Made by a program: the position numbers and the translations under genes. From Chryseobacterium sp. (GTDB lineage: Bacteria; Bacteroidota; Bacteroidia; Flavobacteriales; Weeksellaceae), in contig QFQW01000030.1 of assembly GCA_003248755.1 (NCBI GenBank), positions 1 to 40,979 of the forward strand: a stretch of 40,979 bases of DNA. Direction: 5' to 3'. The notes under the pieces are model-generated. The model was not told the DNA's origin, ran no database searches, and saw only the letters and a program-made list of their open reading frames with translations. Below are positions 26,032-32,924 of this stretch, in pieces (within the stretch, counting starts at the first letter, position 1; every line of letters begins with the position of its first letter).

Positions 26032-26996
26032 TACAAAACCTCTTTTGTAATAATGCTTTCGATATTATCCGGATAATCCACTTCTAATCGATTTTCAGAA
26101 TTAATCCATTCTCGGATTTTAATTGGATCCAATTTGTCCGAATTGGCGATTCCCATTTTGTGAAGCGCGAACGCATTACATTCCTGTTCGTATTGATTTT
26201 CTATCGGAATGACGAATAATTTTTTATTCATAAAAAGAGCTTCTGCGGGTGTTTCAAAGCCTGCATTACATAGGATTCCTTCACAAGTTTCGAATAATTC
26301 CAAGTATTTCATCTCATCAATCGGGAAAATCTCCACATTTTTAAATTTCTGATGCTGTTTGGCATATTTTGAGAAAACCTTCCATTCTACATCAATTCTT
26401 GTCAGAAAATTTGTAATCACTTCATCCGAAAAGCTTGGAAGATAAACCAAATAATGACCTTTGTTCTCTGGATTGAGCTTTCTGATTTTTTGCCTGATAA
26501 CCGGTTTTTTGATATGCGAATTATAATTTTCAAAATGAAAACCGATTTTCTTATCACAAGGAACATAATATTTCAAAATCAAATCTCCCAACCAGTCTTT
26601 TTTCTCAGGCTTAGGTGTTTCTTTAAAGGTCAAAGACGCTTGATGACTTAGTTCCACAATCGGTAGATTTCTCACTTTCGCAGCCCAACCTGTTAATGGT
26701 TCAAAATCGTTGATGATTAAGTCATACGCACTCAAATCCAAGTCTTTAATCACTTTTGCCGCTTTGCAAAAATTATTTTCAAAAAACGTTTTCTTGTAAG
26801 ACAATCCGCCTGTTTTGTTATAAAGCAAAGAAATCCCTTTGAACCGAAAATCGATATCAAAATCAGACTTCAGTTGTGTCTGATGCCCACTGATTAAAGT
26901 ATCTACAAGAGCATGTTTTTTTAAAATCGGGATGATTTCCTGAGCTCTCGCAAGATGTCCGTTTCCTGTACCTTGGAAGGCGTATAATATTTTCAT
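26028..26996 (-). CDS. MurG-like (GT28 fold) glycosyltransferase
   Basis: The 322-residue protein begins MKILYAFQGTGNGHLARAQEII, the glycine loop (GxGNGH) of GT-B transferases of the MurG/GT28 type. It has a C-terminal UDP-sugar site around CEGILCNAGFETPAEALFMNKKL and PIENQYEQECNAFAL. Conserved flavobacterial proteins of this sort are encoded beside an LpxH-like phosphoesterase, as here (the gene at 27120). A role in lipid or lipid A glycosylation is plausible but inferred. The two genes are separated by 123 bases that hold a repeat. Confidence 0.75.
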   Translation of the reverse strand: MKILYAFQGTGNGHLARAQEIIPILKKHALVDTLISGHQTQLKSDFDIDFRFKGISLLYNKTGGLSYKKTFFENNFCKAAKVIKDLDLSAYDLIINDFEPLTGWAAKVRNLPIVELSHQASLTFKETPKPEKKDWLGDLILKYYVPCDKKIGFHFENYNSHIKKPVIRQKIRKLNPENKGHYLVYLPSFSDEVITNFLTRIDVEWKVFSKYAKQHQKFKNVEIFPIDEMKYLELFETCEGILCNAGFETPAEALFMNKKLFVIPIENQYEQECNAFALHKMGIANSDKLDPIKIREWINSENRLEVDYPDNIESIITKEVLY

Positions 26997-27045
26997 ATTG
27001 CTTTAAAAAATTTAAATATTTGTGTTTTTACAATTTTAAATTAGA

Positions 27046-27120
27046 CACTTCGTCAAGTTCAGTGTGACAATTCTAATATTAAATGTTTTAGCAGTGTCAG
27101 TCTGAGGCTCTCGAAGACTT
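27046..27120. repeat. Dispersed intergenic repeat, family B, copy 2
   Basis: An imperfect palindrome: CTTCGTCAAGTTCAGTGTGACA on the left and TGTCAGTCTGAGGCTCTCGAAG on the right, about 25 bases apart. The right arm matches the reverse complement of the copy near 15950 at 21 of 22 positions. It lies between two co-directional genes and touches the 3' end of the phosphoesterase gene. Confidence 0.6.
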
Positions 27121-27944
27121 TACACAATCTGAGTCACAATTTTCATCAGTTCTGCGCTGTCAATCTCCTTCATTTCATCAGATTCATCTTCATTCAAGAG
27201 ATGTTTGTGGTCTTCATACACGAACAATTTCCATTCGCCATTATGATATTCCAAAGCGGAAAGATTTTCCACCCAATCTCCGGAATTAAGATAGATACAT
27301 TTCCCTTTCTTATTGGCCACTTCTCGGATTTGAGGCTGATGAATATGACCGCAAATCACATAATCAAATTCATTTTCAATGGCTAGTTCGGAAGCAGTCA
27401 ATTCAAAATCACCGATATATTTCACGGCTTTTTTGACATTATTTTTGATTTTTTTCGAGAAGGAATATTTCTCTCTTCCCATTTTTTCCAATCCCCAGTT
27501 CACAAGATTGTTAATCGCAATCAGCAAATCGTAACCTTTCCCACCTAATTTTGCAATCCATTTGGAGTGCTGAACCGATGCATCAAAAACATCGCCGTGG
27601 AAAATCCACGCTTTTTTATCTCCAAGTTTCAGAACGTGTTTGTTACACAATTTCAGTTTTCCCAATTCGAAATCCGTAAAATTCCTGAATGCTTCGTCGT
27701 GATTGCCTGTGATATAAAAAACCTCCGATTCTTTGGTCGCAAACGAAATCAGTTTTTTGATAACCTTGAGATGAGACTTCGGAAAATAAGATTTCTTGAA
27801 CTGCCAGATGTCGATGATATCACCGTTCAAAATCAAAGTTTTTGGACGGACAGAATTCAGATATCTCAGTAATTCCTTGGCTTTGCAACCATAAGTTCCA
27901 AGATGGACATCAGAAATAATGACAATTTCAACATCTCTTTTCAT
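27120..27944 (-). CDS. UDP-2,3-diacylglucosamine diphosphatase-like metallophosphoesterase (LpxH family)
   Basis: The 274-residue protein has the calcineurin-like metal motifs in order: ISDVHLG (near 10), LNGDIIDIW (near 40), TGNHDEAF (near 79), FHGDVFD (near 114) and CGHIHQPQ (near 200). LpxH cleaves UDP-2,3-diacylglucosamine to lipid X in lipid A synthesis at the inner membrane. This is the Bacteroidota variant, longer than E. coli LpxH (240) by an acidic C-terminal tail. The neighbour downstream is a MurG-like transferase. Confidence 0.82.
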   Translation of the reverse strand: MKRDVEIVIISDVHLGTYGCKAKELLRYLNSVRPKTLILNGDIIDIWQFKKSYFPKSHLKVIKKLISFATKESEVFYITGNHDEAFRNFTDFELGKLKLCNKHVLKLGDKKAWIFHGDVFDASVQHSKWIAKLGGKGYDLLIAINNLVNWGLEKMGREKYSFSKKIKNNVKKAVKYIGDFELTASELAIENEFDYVICGHIHQPQIREVANKKGKCIYLNSGDWVENLSALEYHNGEWKLFVYEDHKHLLNEDESDEMKEIDSAELMKIVTQIV

Positions 27945-28314
27945 TCACAATCAGATTTGTACAAAGAACGAAATCTAATTTGAACTGTGCATGAATGCTA
28001 TTTTATTTTTGTTGATGACAATCGGTTGTTTTTGTTTGATTCTCTTAATATTAATTTAAAATATTAGTGGTTATTCTCTCAAAAATATTAGTTTTGTTCA
28101 GTTACAATTTATATTAAAGAAATTTTAAAATTTTATTGGAACACAGAGCACACAAAGAATTTATAAAATAATGCTCAATAGTTCACAAAGCCGCTTCGCT
28201 TATAAGAGAATTTACTCTTTGTTAAGTTTTACGCCTTTGTGAGCCTTAAAAACATTTCAATAAATTATATCTCAGTGGACTTTGTGTTCAAAATATTTAA
28301 ATATATAGAAAGTT
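27945..28314. other. 370-base gap holding nested CACAAAG repeats (family C, copy 2)
   Basis: From about 28138 to 28290 the sequence is a nested inverted arrangement: GAACACAGAG and CACACAAAG on the outer left, TTCACAAAG inside, then CCTTTGTGAG and finally ACTTTGTGTTC on the right. The arms pair as GAACACA/TGTGTTC and TCACAAAG/CTTTGTGA. No gene was seen. The remainder is AT-rich and must contain the divergent promoters of the phosphoesterase and symporter genes. Confidence 0.5.
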
Positions 28315-29550
28315 ATGAAGGGTCAGAATAAACTGTTTTTTGCAATCATTATTGCATTGATTTTGGGTGTTATTTTAGGAGGCGTTGTCCACACCAATTA
28401 TCCCGATTCGGCAGATGACTTTTCAAAAAACATCAAACTTCTTGGAACGGTTTTCATCCGACTGATTCAGATGATTATTGCGCCTTTGGTTTTCTCGACT
28501 TTGGTGGTTGGGATTGCAAAAATGGGCGACATAAAAATGGTTGGTCGTGTTGGAACAAAGGCTATGCTTTGGTTTATTACCGCTTCTTTGGTTTCATTAT
28601 TAATTGGATTGGTCTTAGTGAATTGGCTGGAACCGGGCCATGTTACAAAACTACCAATTCAAGACGCTTCTTCCGCTTCCGAAATTGTAAGCAATAGCAA
28701 AGGATTTTCGATGGAAGACTTTGTAAAACACATCATTCCAAAAAGTTTGTTCGAAGCTTTTGCGACCAATGAAGTTCTACAAATTGTTGTATTTTCTGTA
28801 ATGTTCGGGATTGCACTTTCAGCAATGGGCGAAGACTATACAAAACCTGTTATCAAAGGATTGGACGTGATTGCCCACGCTATTTTGAAAATGGTAGGTT
28901 ACATAATGTGGGTTGCTCCGCTTGGCGTTTTTGGAGCGATTGCAGCGGTGGTTGCTACCAATGGTTTTGAGATTTTCAAAGTTTATGCGATTTATCTTAG
29001 AGATTTCTTCTTTGCTTTGGCTGTTCTTTGGCTGGTTCTTCTTTTGGTTGGTTATATGATTCTTGGCAATCGTCTTTTTGATTTGTTGAGAAGAATCAAA
29101 GAACCATTATTGATTGCATTTTCCACCACAAGTTCCGAAGCCGTTTTCCCGAAATTGGTAGAAGAATTGGAGAGGTTTGGCTGCAATAGCAGAATCGTCT
29201 CGTTTATTTTACCTCTAGGATATTCCTTCAATCTGGACGGAAGTATGATGTATATGACCTTTGCTTCGATTTTCATTGCGCAGATTTATGGGATCGATAT
29301 GCCTTTGGGACAACAAATCATAATGCTTTTGGTTCTAATGCTAACCAGTAAAGGAATTGCAGGGGTTCCGAGAGCCAGTTTGGTAATCATTGTTGCGGCG
29401 TGTGGAATGTTTGATATTCCGGTTGAAGGTATTGCTTTGATTTTACCAATCGACCATTTCTGCGATATGGGAAGAAGTATGACGAATGTTTTGGGTAATG
29501 CGCTTGCGACTTCGGCGGTGAGTAAATGGGAAGGACAGTTGGAGAGTTAA
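28315..29550 (+). CDS. Dicarboxylate/amino acid:cation symporter (DAACS family)
   Basis: The 411-residue membrane protein has about eight hydrophobic helices and the two re-entrant loop signatures of the GltP/DctA family. These are STTSSEAVFPKL (usually SSSSA-LP), GYSFNLDGSMMYMTFASIFIAQ (NMDGT motif as NLDGS) and NVLGNALATSAVSKWEG at the end. It imports glutamate/aspartate or C4-dicarboxylates with sodium or protons; the WEG ending and TSSE loop lean to the DctA side, without certainty. It stands alone. Confidence 0.9.
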   Translation: MKGQNKLFFAIIIALILGVILGGVVHTNYPDSADDFSKNIKLLGTVFIRLIQMIIAPLVFSTLVVGIAKMGDIKMVGRVGTKAMLWFITASLVSLLIGLVLVNWLEPGHVTKLPIQDASSASEIVSNSKGFSMEDFVKHIIPKSLFEAFATNEVLQIVVFSVMFGIALSAMGEDYTKPVIKGLDVIAHAILKMVGYIMWVAPLGVFGAIAAVVATNGFEIFKVYAIYLRDFFFALAVLWLVLLLVGYMILGNRLFDLLRRIKEPLLIAFSTTSSEAVFPKLVEELERFGCNSRIVSFILPLGYSFNLDGSMMYMTFASIFIAQIYGIDMPLGQQIIMLLVLMLTSKGIAGVPRASLVIIVAACGMFDIPVEGIALILPIDHFCDMGRSMTNVLGNALATSAVSKWEGQLES

Positions 29551-29737
29551 TAGAATACGAAGAATCTGAAAAAAATCTTCACAATAGTATTTAACTCGTT
29601 GTACATTTTGGAGTATAAATAAAAATTATTTTTTATTTTGACATAATCTCATCCAGTTCAAATTATCATAGCAAAATTCAATAAGTACTGTTTTAACGAG
29701 TATTGAAAGTACTCCTTAAGAAGTGACCATCATCCAA

Positions 29738-29774
29738 AGTATCAGATATCTATCTGAGTACTTTATTTCTTTTT
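29738..29774 (+). terminator. Possible terminator of the symporter gene
   Basis: AGTATCAGAT pairs with ATCTGAGTACT (one bulge) over ATCT, followed by a T-rich run to 29774. It is 190 bases after the stop, so assignment is uncertain. Confidence 0.35.
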
Positions 29775-29810
29775 TAATTATACGTTAATATAGCATTCAA
29801 AGCTATTAAA

Positions 29811-29915
29811 TTACACCTTACACTGACGACTGAATACATCTAAAAGATCCCTAGTTAACACCACCGATTCATCTAGCAATTTTGCCATGTGGTTTTTGTA
29901 CATAATAATCTTCAT
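29811..29915 (-). CDS. Possible small ORF (34 codons)
   Basis: The frame reads MKIIMYKNHMAKLLDESVVL and then 14 more residues ending SRQCKV. The composition is protein-like and the middle could form an amphipathic helix. No promoter element, homologue or ribosome site supports it, and a frame of this size can occur by chance in AT-rich DNA. It could also be a remnant of a longer gene. Confidence 0.15.
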   Translation of the reverse strand: MKIIMYKNHMAKLLDESVVLTRDLLDVFSRQCKV

Positions 29916-30032
29916 CGATAGTAATTAACTGAAAATAGCGCAGTTAACCATTCCTTTTTTAATTAACTTTATACTGTAATTTTTGAACTTTCATGACTAA
30001 TTGAATTGTTAACCATAAAACCTTACTTAAAA

Positions 30033-30113
30033 ATGAACAAACTTTACATTACGATTTGTATTGCGCTTTTGATCATGGGATTTGCAAAATATAATCAGCC
30101 GCCAATAATTTAA
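30033..30113 (+). CDS. Possible short peptide with signal-like sequence upstream of copper locus
   Basis: The ATG at 30033 opens a 26-residue frame, MNKLYITICIALLIMGFAKY and then NQPPII. A lysine precedes a hydrophobic stretch, as in a signal peptide or a one-helix membrane peptide. It may be a leader peptide, a small membrane protein or the 5' remnant of a lost gene. There is no near-perfect promoter (TA-n3-TTTG is seen near 29980). Confidence 0.25.
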   Translation: MNKLYITICIALLIMGFAKYNQPPII

Positions 30114-30156
30114 AAACAGATGTCAAATATCATTAGAGTAATACAGGACTTATTCC

Positions 30157-30164
30157 TATTTTTG
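30157..30164 (+). promoter_or_regulatory. -7 element before the first CxGKCYL gene
   Basis: TATTTTTG matches TAnnTTTG. It predicts a transcript start near 30170, where the proposed CTG start codon lies, so the mRNA may be leaderless or nearly so. Confidence 0.4.
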
Positions 30165-30169
30165 CTCTT

Positions 30170-30529
30170 CTGAAAAGTTTTATTACCATATTAATTATTC
30201 TCGCTATTGCAATCCGTCCGGTTTTGCCATTGGTTAACTATGTTATCAATTACGATTATATTGTTCAAAACCTTTGCGAAAACAGAAGTAAGCCAGAATC
30301 CACTTGTCATGGTAAATGCTACCTTGCCAAAGAACTTTCCAAAACCGAGAAACAAAACCAACAGAGTACTATAAAAATTAATAGTCTCGATGTATTCTTA
30401 CCCAAAGAAGTGATTAGTTTTAATCATACTAACATTAATTCTGATATTCAAAATTCTAATTATTCGGAGTATCAGAATCACTATCATTCTCATTATTTCT
30501 CGGATATTTTTCATCCGCCTTTGATTTAA
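30170..30529 (+). CDS. CxGKCYL small membrane/exported protein, paralogue 1 (non-AUG start)
   Basis: The protein of about 119 residues has an N-terminal hydrophobic segment (residues 4-20), the block NYVINYDYIVQNLCENRSKP, then CHGKCYLAKEL, a polar Asn/Ser/His-rich middle and the ending FHPPLI. Cysteines are at 36, 46 and 50. It aligns without gaps to the protein at 31563 from the first residue, which places the start at CTG 30170; the nearest in-frame stop upstream is at 30134 and no ATG lies between. A TTG at 30224 is the alternative but would remove the hydrophobic segment. I do not know the family's function. The Cys pattern, the His-rich tail and the SCO/MbnP neighbours suggest copper handling in the envelope. 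Confidence 0.65.
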   Translation: MKSFITILIILAIAIRPVLPLVNYVINYDYIVQNLCENRSKPESTCHGKCYLAKELSKTEKQNQQSTIKINSLDVFLPKEVISFNHTNINSDIQNSNYSEYQNHYHSHYFSDIFHPPLI

Positions 30530-30541
30530 TTAATCATTCAA

Positions 30542-30572
30542 AACCCTCTTTTTCCCAAGAAAAATCGAGGTT
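30542..30572 (+). promoter_or_regulatory. Hairpin upstream of the YHS-protein gene
   Basis: AACCCTCTTTTTC and GAAAAATCGAGGTT pair with small bulges around a CCAA loop, 29 bases before the ATG at 30602 and only 12 bases after the preceding stop. The T-run is weak (ATCTTTATT), so it may be an mRNA-stability or processing element rather than a full terminator. Confidence 0.3.
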
Positions 30573-30601
30573 ATCTTTATTAATTAAATCCTTTCCCAAA
30601 A

Positions 30602-30868
30602 ATGAAATTCCATCTTTTGACGATACTATTATCAGTATCCATCCTATCCTGCGCACAAGAAACGCCAAAAGTAAAACAGGTAAAAATGAAACCTAAAACC
30701 GACCTGAAGGGTATAAAAGTCGTAAACGCAGAAGATCCAATCTGTCATATGAAAACAACCGATTTTCTAAAAGATACAGTGATCTACAAAAACAAAACCT
30801 ACGGTTTCTGCAGCGATCATTGTAAGACTGAATTCAAGAAAAATCCTGCGAAGTATGTCAAAAACTAG
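30602..30868 (+). CDS. YHS-domain lipoprotein
   Basis: The 88-residue product has a lipoprotein signal (LLSVSILSC, Cys17). Its YHS metal-binding domain (about residues 45-87) has the pattern DPICHMK, then YGFCSDHCKTEFKKNPAKYV. YHS domains occur in copper ATPases and copper-associated proteins and bind metal through these cysteines. The stop overlaps the start of the SCO gene by 14 bases, implying translational coupling. I infer an envelope metal chaperone role next to SCO. Confidence 0.85.
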   Translation: MKFHLLTILLSVSILSCAQETPKVKQVKMKPKTDLKGIKVVNAEDPICHMKTTDFLKDTVIYKNKTYGFCSDHCKTEFKKNPAKYVKN

Positions 30869-31547
30869 TCGAAAAAAGAAACAGTCCCAAAATACTAAAA
30901 GCAAAATCATAATTCCATTGATTGTTGCTGCCATTATTTTTGTTGTGATTGGTGTAGGAACAAGCTATTTTAAGAAAAGCCTTTATACTGTGATGAAGGT
31001 TCCTAACTTTGAACTAATCAACCAAAATGGTAAAAAAATCACGAACAAAGATATGTTGGGAAAAGTCTATTTGGTAGAATTTTTCTTTAGTAGATGTCCT
31101 ACAATCTGTCCTATTATGAACCAGAATATGAAACATATTCAGGATGAGATCAACAATCCGGAATTTGGAATCATCTCCATCAGTATAGATCCGGAAAATG
31201 ACACGCCCGGGATTCTTAAAAAACATGCTCAATTGGTAGGTGCTACGTCTCCCAATTGGCACTTTTTGACAGGTGACAGAAGCTATATCGGGGAATTAGC
31301 GGATCAATTCAACATCTATGTTGGCGATAAAGAAGATAAAGCAGAAAGCCTGAATCATAGCGGAATGATTGCACTAGTGGACAAAGAAGGCAATCTCCGT
31401 TGCAGGTTCGATGAAAATAATATGCCCATTCTCTATTATTCCGGACTCAATTATGAAGATGCTGAAGGTAAAACTACCAATCTGAGAGGACAATTTCATC
31501 CCGATAGGGAACGCTTGATTGAGGACATTCAGAAACTCTTGAAATAG
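30855..31547 (+). CDS. SCO1/SenC-family copper chaperone/thiol protein
   Basis: The 230-residue protein has a basic N-terminus, one membrane anchor (residues 18-36) and a thioredoxin-fold domain outside the membrane. The copper ligands are Cys81 and Cys85 in FFFSRCPTICPIM, and His168 in SLNHSGMIAL. SCO proteins deliver copper to cytochrome oxidase CuA or act as disulfide reductases. No oxidase gene is nearby, so here the partner may be one of the locus proteins. It overlaps the YHS gene upstream, and a CxGKCYL gene follows 15 bases after the stop. Confidence 0.92.
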   Translation: MSKTSRKKKQSQNTKSKIIIPLIVAAIIFVVIGVGTSYFKKSLYTVMKVPNFELINQNGKKITNKDMLGKVYLVEFFFSRCPTICPIMNQNMKHIQDEINNPEFGIISISIDPENDTPGILKKHAQLVGATSPNWHFLTGDRSYIGELADQFNIYVGDKEDKAESLNHSGMIALVDKEGNLRCRFDENNMPILYYSGLNYEDAEGKTTNLRGQFHPDRERLIEDIQKLLK

Positions 31548-31562
31548 CTAAAGGTCATTGCT

Positions 31563-31946
31563 TTGAAGCATCTTCTTAACCTATTCCTTATTTTACATTT
31601 GGTATGCAAACCTGCTATACCCTTGCTGGACTACGCCGTGAACTATGACTACATCTCAAAGGTTCTCTGCATCAACCAAAGCAGGCCAGAGCTGCATTGC
31701 AACGGAAAATGTTATCTTGGCAAAGAACTCGCCAAAAGCAGTCAGGAGAATTCTGCCTCGTCCTCCAAAACTAAACAACTGACTCAAAAAGTTATTGATT
31801 TTTACATTCCCGTTACGATTACAGCAATCTCACAAATCTATAAAAAACACTATTCCAAAATCAACATCTCTCATCAGAAAGACTATACTTACCTATTTCT
31901 GAAAAACATTTTCCGACCTCCGATTTTCAATATTTTTAAACTTTAA
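31563..31946 (+). CDS. CxGKCYL small membrane/exported protein, paralogue 2 (TTG start)
   Basis: The 127-residue protein starts at TTG 31563; the SCO stop lies in the same frame 15 bases upstream and no ATG intervenes. It has an N-terminal hydrophobic segment (residues 4-15), NYDYISKVLCINQSRPELHC, NGKCYLGKELAKSS, a variable middle and the ending NIFRPPIFNIFKL. Cys36, Cys46 and Cys50 sit at exactly the same positions as in paralogue 1, and an additional Cys15 is in the hydrophobic part. The family is not recognised; context points to copper transfer or sensing. Confidence 0.72.
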   Translation: MKHLLNLFLILHLVCKPAIPLLDYAVNYDYISKVLCINQSRPELHCNGKCYLGKELAKSSQENSASSSKTKQLTQKVIDFYIPVTITAISQIYKKHYSKINISHQKDYTYLFLKNIFRPPIFNIFKL

Positions 31947-31957
31947 AATAAATCATT

Positions 31958-32072
31958 TGGGCGATCCCCTCTCCGATGCTAAACCAGCTCTCGGGTCGGG
32001 TTGTCCGCTACTATCTTTTGCTTTCAAGGAAAGCAAAAGGATAATCGCTTCCATCCCTATCGCATTGGGAGT
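31958..32072. repeat. Dispersed intergenic hairpin repeat, family A, copy 2 (inside copper locus)
   Basis: The hairpin ATCTTTTGCTTTC-AAGG-AAAGCAAAAGGAT (about 32012-32042) is flanked by GGGTTGTCCGCTACT on the left and AATCGCTTCCATCCCTATCGC on the right, the same layout as the copy at 376-458. It sits between the CxGKCYL paralogue 2 gene and the MbnP gene. It may act as a processing or transcription-weakening site within the operon. Confidence 0.6.
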
Positions 32073-32105
32073 GCACAGTCATATTTAATCTCTAAAAATT
32101 TATCA

Positions 32106-32924
32106 ATGAAAATCAACATATTTTTATCATTACTATTCATCATATTACTAACGTTATCTTCTTGTAGAAACAACGATGATGATGTACAAGATAATAGGGC
32201 GGGAACACTTCAGCTCAAATTTGAGAATGGGTTTAACAATCTGGGACAAATTGTTCTCAATCAAACAATACAAACCTCTTCCAACGGACAAAAACACAAC
32301 TTCAGCACATTAAAGTATATCATTAGCAATATCACTTTAACCGATGAAAATGGTAATGAGTTCCAATACAACTACAACAATCCGGACAAAGGCGCTTTTA
32401 TCATCAATCAAGCTGAAGCCAAAGCCGGAATCGTTTACATTGACCTATCAGAAATCCCCAAAAACAATTATAAAAAAGTCAAATTCGGATTAGGAATCAG
32501 TCCCAACGCCTATCTCATTGGTCAGGAAGGACAAGGTATTTTCTGGGAAAAAGCCAAACAAGAAGGAATGGCTTGGTCTTGGGCTGCTGGTTACATCTTC
32601 ACAAAACTGGAAGGACAGTATGGGACTTCTGTTGTGGAAACTTCATTCATGAATCATTGTGGCAATATGGGCGACACAACAGCTAACGGAACACCCGATC
32701 TTTATAGAGAAGTGACTTTGGATTTACCAACCACAGCAAGAGTCGGCAAAGACATCAAGCCTTCTATCCATATTCTGGCCGATCTTAATCAATTCCTGAG
32801 TGGAAAAACAGCTTTAAAACTGAATGACACCAATAATATGGCCATGGGTTCCAGCCAACATTTGGTAGATGTAAGCAACAATCTGATTAATATGTTTAAA
32901 GTTGACCACGTTCACAATGATTAA
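32106..32924 (+). CDS. MbnP-family copper-binding lipoprotein
   Basis: The 272-residue product has a lipobox (LLTLSSC, Cys20), an acidic stretch, then an MbnP-type domain: LQLKFENGFNN, FSTLKYIISNITLTDENG, the Trp-rich GIFWEKAKQEGMAWSWAAGY (Trp147, 157, 159), SFMNHCGN and a C-terminal FKVDHVHND. In studied MbnP proteins a tryptophan is oxidised to kynurenine by MbnH to form a copper site; which Trp here is inferred. The ATG at 32106 follows the repeat; a longer in-frame reading runs through the repeat and is rejected. The next gene (MbnH-like) overlaps by 8 bases. Confidence 0.87.
   Translation: MKINIFLSLLFIILLTLSSCRNNDDDVQDNRAGTLQLKFENGFNNLGQIVLNQTIQTSSNGQKHNFSTLKYIISNITLTDENGNEFQYNYNNPDKGAFIINQAEAKAGIVYIDLSEIPKNNYKKVKFGLGISPNAYLIGQEGQGIFWEKAKQEGMAWSWAAGYIFTKLEGQYGTSVVETSFMNHCGNMGDTTANGTPDLYREVTLDLPTTARVGKDIKPSIHILADLNQFLSGKTALKLNDTNNMAMGSSQHLVDVSNNLINMFKVDHVHND

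Larger units (their letters stand above)
29551..30169. other. 619-base gap between symporter gene and copper locus
   Basis: No long gene is present. It contains a possible terminator (29738-29774), a 34-codon minus-strand frame (29811-29915) and a 26-codon plus-strand frame with a signal-peptide-like sequence (30033-30113), each listed separately. It also has a -7 element at 30157-30164. The region is the natural place for regulatory sites of the copper-related operon. Confidence 0.6.

Noticed and set aside
29551..30169. Possible tRNA, riboswitch or IS remnant in the large gap
   Set aside because: No cloverleaf, conserved riboswitch core, transposase fragment or terminal repeat could be found by eye.
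32001..32105. N-terminal extension of the MbnP protein
   Set aside because: It would run through the family A repeat and place 35 residues before an obvious lipoprotein signal; the ATG at 32106 is the better start.
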